A stretch of DNA of 64,000 nucleotides from PALSA-612 sp963711315 (GTDB lineage Bacteria > Actinomycetota > Thermoleophilia > Gaiellales > Gaiellaceae): assembly GCA_963711315.1 (NCBI GenBank), contig CAVQDQ010000004.1, positions 620,001-684,000 of the forward strand. The letters run 5' to 3'. Position numbers and translations under genes: made by a program. The notes under the pieces were generated by a model. It saw only the letters and a program-made list of their open reading frames with translations. It was not told the origin of the DNA and did not search any database. Below are positions 60,589-64,000 of this stretch, piece by piece (within the stretch, counting starts at the first letter, position 1; every line of letters starts with the position of its first letter).

Positions 60589-61694
60589 GCTGCCCGGAGA
60601 AACGGCGCGCGCTTCTCGAGGGCCTCGACGACACGCTCGCTGGCGCGTCCGTCACCGAACGGGCTCTCGGGGCGGGCCATGGCGGCATACGCGTCGGCAT
60701 CGTCGAGGAGCTCGTTGGCCGCCTCGACGATAGCGTCTTCCTCGGTTCCTACGAGGCGCGCAGTCCCTGCCTCGACAGCCTCAGGGCGTTCCGTGGAGTG
60801 CCGCAGGACCAGGACGGGTTTCCCCAACGCCGGGGCCTCCTCCTGGAGCCCTCCTGAGTCGCTGAGCACGAGCTGGCAGGAATCGAGCACGTGCACCGTC
60901 GAGAGGTAGTCGAGCGGTTCGATGAGATGCACTCCCTCCACTCCGGCGAGCTCGGGGACTACGACGCGTCGCACGGCGGGGCTGCGGTGCACCGGAAACA
61001 CCAGCTCGACGTCGCCTCTGCCTGCGAGCCGGCGAACCGCGTGGCAGACGCGGCGCATGGCCTCGCCGTGGCTCTCTCTGCGGTGCAGCGTGAGCAGGAT
61101 CCGCCGCGGTCGGGTGGAGGGCACCGGCGGTCGCAGGAGACGTGCGCGCTCGACCGCCCACAGCAGGGCGTCGATCACCGTGTTCCCGGTCACCAGCACG
61201 CGGTCCTCCGGTACGCCCTCGGAGCGCAGGTTGTCCGCGTTCCGGCGGGTCGGGCAGAAGTGAACGTTCGCCAGCCGAGCGACGAGCCTGCGGTTCGCCT
61301 CTTCGGGGAACGGTGTCCGCTCGTCGCTCGTACGAAGGCCGGCCTCTACGTGCGCCACCGGAACGCTCTCGTAGAAGGCCGCGAGGGCCCCGCAAAACGC
61401 GGTTGATGTATCGCCCTGCACGAGAATCCAATCCGGCCGGAGGGAGGCAATCGCTCCTCCGAGCCCGCGCACGAGCTCGGCCGTCAGGTCGGCGAGGCGC
61501 TGCTCCGGAGACATGACATCGAGGTCGATGTCGGCCTGGAGCTCGAACTGCGCGAGCATCTGGTCGAGCAGCTCCCGGTGCTGGCCGGTCGCCACGACGA
61601 TGCACTCGGCGCCACGGTTCCTGCGGAGCTCGGCCACGACCGGTGCGAGCTTGATCACCTCGGGTCGCGTACCGAGCACGGCGACGACTCTCAC
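60585..61694 (-). CDS. wecB: UDP-N-acetylglucosamine 2-epimerase WecB
   Basis: A 369-residue non-hydrolysing epimerase that interconverts UDP-GlcNAc and UDP-ManNAc in the cytoplasm. Motifs: AVLGTRPEVIKLAPVV, VAHVEAGLRTSDERTPFPEE, NTVIDALLW and LSDSGGLQEEAPALGKPVL. GTG 61694 overlaps the stop of the GT2 gene by 4 bp. It would supply ManNAc for the polymer made by that synthase, or recycle UDP-GlcNAc. Confidence 0.93.
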   Translation of the reverse strand: MRVVAVLGTRPEVIKLAPVVAELRRNRGAECIVVATGQHRELLDQMLAQFELQADIDLDVMSPEQRLADLTAELVRGLGGAIASLRPDWILVQGDTSTAFCGALAAFYESVPVAHVEAGLRTSDERTPFPEEANRRLVARLANVHFCPTRRNADNLRSEGVPEDRVLVTGNTVIDALLWAVERARLLRPPVPSTRPRRILLTLHRRESHGEAMRRVCHAVRRLAGRGDVELVFPVHRSPAVRRVVVPELAGVEGVHLIEPLDYLSTVHVLDSCQLVLSDSGGLQEEAPALGKPVLVLRHSTERPEAVEAGTARLVGTEEDAIVEAANELLDDADAYAAMARPESPFGDGRASERVVEALEKRAPFLRAA

Positions 61695-62980
61695 GGCGGG
61701 GCGCCCTCCCGCGCGACGCGTCGCGTCTTCGCCCACGCCGTGCGCCCTCGGACCAGGCGCGCCCATGCGAGTAGCGACGCGGCCGCCCACATGTAGACGT
61801 AGAGGGCGAACGCGGCCCCGTACGCGGGTAGCTCCCACCAGCGCAGCGGATGAGGGCTGTGCTGCTGGTAGCGCGTGAGCAGCATCACTACGGGGCTCAG
61901 CCCGATCACCATCATCGCGACGTTTCGGGGCGGGCCGGCCGGCACGAACGCGAGGAAGTCGTTCACGACGACTACCACGCCGAATGCGCCGAGGATGGCG
62001 ATCGCGAGGTTGGCCGCGACGACCATCACGAAGGCCACGAAGAAGAGATAGAGCACGAGGTCGAGCCTCGTCATGAGCGGGACGTTCGCGGCCGTCAGCA
62101 GCCGTGGGACGTGGTCCCAGCACTGGTAGTGGCCCTGAGCCCAGCGCGTGCGCTGGCGGACCCAGGCGCGCACCGTGCGCACCCCTTGCTGCGTCACCGA
62201 CGTCGTCCGGCAGAAGCGGATCTTCCAGCCACGCCGGGCGAGATGCAGCCCAAGGTCCAGATCCTCGGTGAGGCAGTCGGTCCAGGGCGCTTTCCCGAAC
62301 TGGCGGAGCGCGCGCAGGCGCGTGAATTGCCCGTTACCACCGAGCCCGACCGAGCCGATGCGGTCCCGGGCGGCCTGGGCCAGGTGACTGAACCCGACGA
62401 ACTCGAGGTCCTGGCAGCGTGCGATCAGGCTGTCGCTCGCGTTGCCGATGATCACGCCCATCTGGACTCCGCCGACGCGCGGGTCCCCCATGAGCCACGC
62501 GACCTCGTCGAGGGCGCCCGGCTCGAGCGTCCCGTCGGCGTCGACGATGCCCACTACGACCTCGTCGGGGTCGAAGCCGGCCACCAGCGGGTCGTCCCGC
62601 TCCAGGAGCTCACTGAGAACGCGGTAACCCGTGTTCAGGACGTCGCCCTTGCCGCGCCCGGCGACGTCGGGTGCGCGGTCGACGACAAGGACGCGACCGC
62701 TGTCCTCGAAGGCTCGCGCGCGCTCGGCCGTCCGGTCCGTGGAGCCGTCGTTGACGACGATCACGCAATACCGGGGGTACTCGAGCGCAAGCAAAGTCTC
62801 GAGCGTGTGGCCGATGACCACCTCTTCGTCCCGGGCCGGCACGATGATGACCATCGGCGGGCGCGGCGCGACGACGGAGTCCCGTCGCGCGAAGATCCGG
62901 AGCGAGAGCGTGAAGAGTGCGACGTAGTACACGCCGACGAGGGCCATGAAATAGCCGAGCCAGGTGACGTCGATCTGCAT
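61691..62980 (-). CDS. Processive membrane GT2 glycosyltransferase
   Basis: A 429-residue inverting synthase of the cellulose/hyaluronan/PgaC type. An N-terminal helix is followed by the catalytic domain with VIVVNDGSTDRT, VVGIVDADG (DxD), LTEDLDLGLHL (TED) and RQRTRWAQGHYQC (QxxRW), then four C-terminal membrane helices that form the export channel. ATG 62980 overlaps the stop of the preceding gene. It should polymerise a UDP-sugar and extrude the chain. Confidence 0.92.
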   Translation of the reverse strand: MQIDVTWLGYFMALVGVYYVALFTLSLRIFARRDSVVAPRPPMVIIVPARDEEVVIGHTLETLLALEYPRYCVIVVNDGSTDRTAERARAFEDSGRVLVVDRAPDVAGRGKGDVLNTGYRVLSELLERDDPLVAGFDPDEVVVGIVDADGTLEPGALDEVAWLMGDPRVGGVQMGVIIGNASDSLIARCQDLEFVGFSHLAQAARDRIGSVGLGGNGQFTRLRALRQFGKAPWTDCLTEDLDLGLHLARRGWKIRFCRTTSVTQQGVRTVRAWVRQRTRWAQGHYQCWDHVPRLLTAANVPLMTRLDLVLYLFFVAFVMVVAANLAIAILGAFGVVVVVNDFLAFVPAGPPRNVAMMVIGLSPVVMLLTRYQQHSPHPLRWWELPAYGAAFALYVYMWAAASLLAWARLVRGRTAWAKTRRVAREGAPP

Positions 62981-63501
62981 CAGCGGGGCCCCGGAACCCA
63001 GAGGTAGTGCCCGTACGTGACAACGCGTGCGTCCACCGGCAGCGAATCGCCGGGACACAGCCGCGCTCTGGACGCCGTCTCGACATCATCGCCGCTCGCC
63101 TCGGCGCGAACGAAGACCGTGTACGTGGAGCAACCGCCGTCGAGAACGACCCTGAACGCGCCGTCGGCTCCGCTGCTCGCGATCTCCCGCTCGCCCCCGC
63201 CCTTGCGCAGAACAGCCACCTCCGCCCCCTCGAGGCCGCCCCCGTTCGCCTCGAGAACGCGACCTTCGACCACCGCCTGTTTTCCGGGTCGCGGCACTAC
63301 GGGGCCGACATTGGCCATGAGCTTCGAGCTGGGAGATGCGACAGCGACGAATACGAGCAGGGCGAGAACAGCTACCGAGGTGCTCGCCACCAGCGCGTCA
63401 CGGACGAGCCTGCGGGGCGAGCGCGCGGCTGAAGACCGCCTTCGCGTCGTTGGGCGCCCGTAGTTGGGGCGCGCGTATTGGAGCTTCAAGTCCTGGCTCA
63501 T
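62980..63501 (-). CDS. Anchored extracytoplasmic protein with carboxypeptidase-regulatory-like domain
   Basis: A 173-residue protein. An Arg-rich cytoplasmic tail (about 1-34) precedes one membrane helix (36-57), and an outside beta-sandwich domain (VEGRVLEANGGGLEGAEVAV, GADGAFRVVL, YTVFVRAEA) follows, with two Cys that could pair. The fold resembles CarboxypepD_reg/Ig-like modules that bind carbohydrate. First gene of the polysaccharide operon and coupled by a 4-bp overlap to the GT2 gene, so it is probably an export or polymer-binding subunit. Confidence 0.75.
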   Translation of the reverse strand: MSQDLKLQYARPNYGRPTTRRRSSAARSPRRLVRDALVASTSVAVLALLVFVAVASPSSKLMANVGPVVPRPGKQAVVEGRVLEANGGGLEGAEVAVLRKGGGEREIASSGADGAFRVVLDGGCSTYTVFVRAEASGDDVETASRARLCPGDSLPVDARVVTYGHYLWVPGPR

Positions 63502-63616
63502 CGGCTACGTCGAGGTCGACGCCTACATCGAGTCCTCGGCGGTGCTACCCCCGGTCGGCAAGGCCTAACCAGGCTTTACCGAAGGCTTGCAAAACCGTGA
63601 CGCGTGGAGAGAACGC

Positions 63617-64000
63617 TCAGCTCTGCATGACGAGCTTCCGCGTCTCGCCCGCGTCCCACTCCAGGCCCATCGCCTCGAAACGGGCCGTGGCCTCGCTCAG
63701 CAGCTGGTTGTCAGCACGGGCGAACCCGAGGGCCCTGAGGGCGAACGGCGCCATGTAGGTCCTTTGCCGCACCCATTGCGGTGCGTAGGACTCGATGCGC
63801 TCTCGATCGCCAAGCGCGACGAGCGCGTCGAGAAGCGCCGCAGCCCCTTCGAAGACGCCTGCACGCTGCGTCCCCAGAGTCGAGGAATCGACGAGTCGCC
63901 GGAGCTCGGCGAGGTCGCGGCGGGCGAGCGCCAGCCGGACCCTCGCCGGTTCGATGAGCCACTCCCAGGGCTCGAGGCCGAGGGCGTCAGACCGCGCTTC
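63617..64000 (-). CDS. C-terminal fragment of a TPR-like signalling protein
   Basis: 127 codons read from the right edge to a TGA at 63617-63619. The helical, Ala/Arg/Leu-rich sequence (GLEPWEWLIEPARVRLALARR start, shortened; later ATARFEAMGLEWDAGETRKLV) resembles the tail of adenylate-cyclase/AAA-TPR regulators of actinobacteria, where a FEALGL-x-W-x-A motif ends the last TPR units. The N-terminal domains lie outside the window, so the type of signalling domain is unknown. Confidence 0.6.
   Translation of the reverse strand, partial: EARSDALGLEPWEWLIEPARVRLALARRDLAELRRLVDSSTLGTQRAGVFEGAAALLDALVALGDRERIESYAPQWVRQRTYMAPFALRALGFARADNQLLSEATARFEAMGLEWDAGETRKLVMQS

Noticed and set aside
1..64000. 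Prophage, insertion sequence or integrative element
   Set aside because: No transposase, integrase, terminal repeats or att-like duplication at any of the three tRNA genes was seen.

Overview
The window is a high-GC, gene-dense stretch of a bacterial chromosome. Frequent GTG starts, stop/start overlaps (ATGA, GTGA), a LuxR-type LAL regulator, HYR-repeat secreted proteins, many EamA and GNAT genes and no nearby purQ/purS point to an actinobacterium, most likely class Thermoleophilia (Gaiellales/Solirubrobacterales). That placement is inference, since no rRNA or marker tree is available here. I see no phage, transposase, integrase or CRISPR array. Three tRNA genes are present: Lys(TTT), Glu(TTC) and Val(TAC).

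Layout. 0-5 kb: partial Na+/H+ antiporter, tRNA-Lys, a repeat-rich membrane protein, a secreted HYR/Fn3 protein and small ORFs leading into a PadR regulator. 5-10 kb: modABC molybdate importer with a ferritin-like gene at its head, diverging from a frameshifted FAD oxidase. 10-19 kb: tRNA-Glu, a secreted protein, a membrane alpha/beta hydrolase and a heavily frameshifted MMPL transporter, facing a LAL regulator; then tRNA-Val. 19-29 kb: accessory genes, including crcB behind a fluoride riboswitch, a MEMO-like protein, a stand-alone LigD polymerase domain, a double thioredoxin, a JmjC-type cupin, a Cys-rich Tat protein and a CHRD protein. 29-34 kb: frameshifted CDF transporter and methyltransferase, then debranching enzyme, GT4, BolA and monothiol glutaredoxin.

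34-45 kb is a sulfur region. A sulfate ABC importer (sbp-cysT-cysW-cysA) diverges from an Rrf2 regulator. A tight seven-gene series follows: CBS, GNAT, GST, two YcaQ-type DNA glycosylases, cystathionine gamma-synthase/lyase and an MBL hydrolase. 45-48 kb holds a coiled-coil protein with an exact internal 371-bp duplication. 48-55 kb holds purH-purN-purM and purF-purL, separated by a ctaG gene on the other strand. 55-58 kb has two EamA exporters, a GNAT and an aminoglycoside-phosphotransferase-like kinase. 58.9-63.5 kb is a four-gene cell-surface polysaccharide operon: anchored beta-sandwich protein, GT2 synthase, WecB epimerase and DUF2334 deacetylase-like protein.

A recurring oddity is single-base frameshifts in otherwise well conserved genes (FAD oxidase, the 10.5-kb secreted gene, the hydrolase, MMPL, CDF, methyltransferase, debranching enzyme, MBL, purL). 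Several fall in short homopolymers, which suggests consensus errors in the assembly rather than widespread pseudogenes; raw reads would decide. Boundaries of these genes are approximate.
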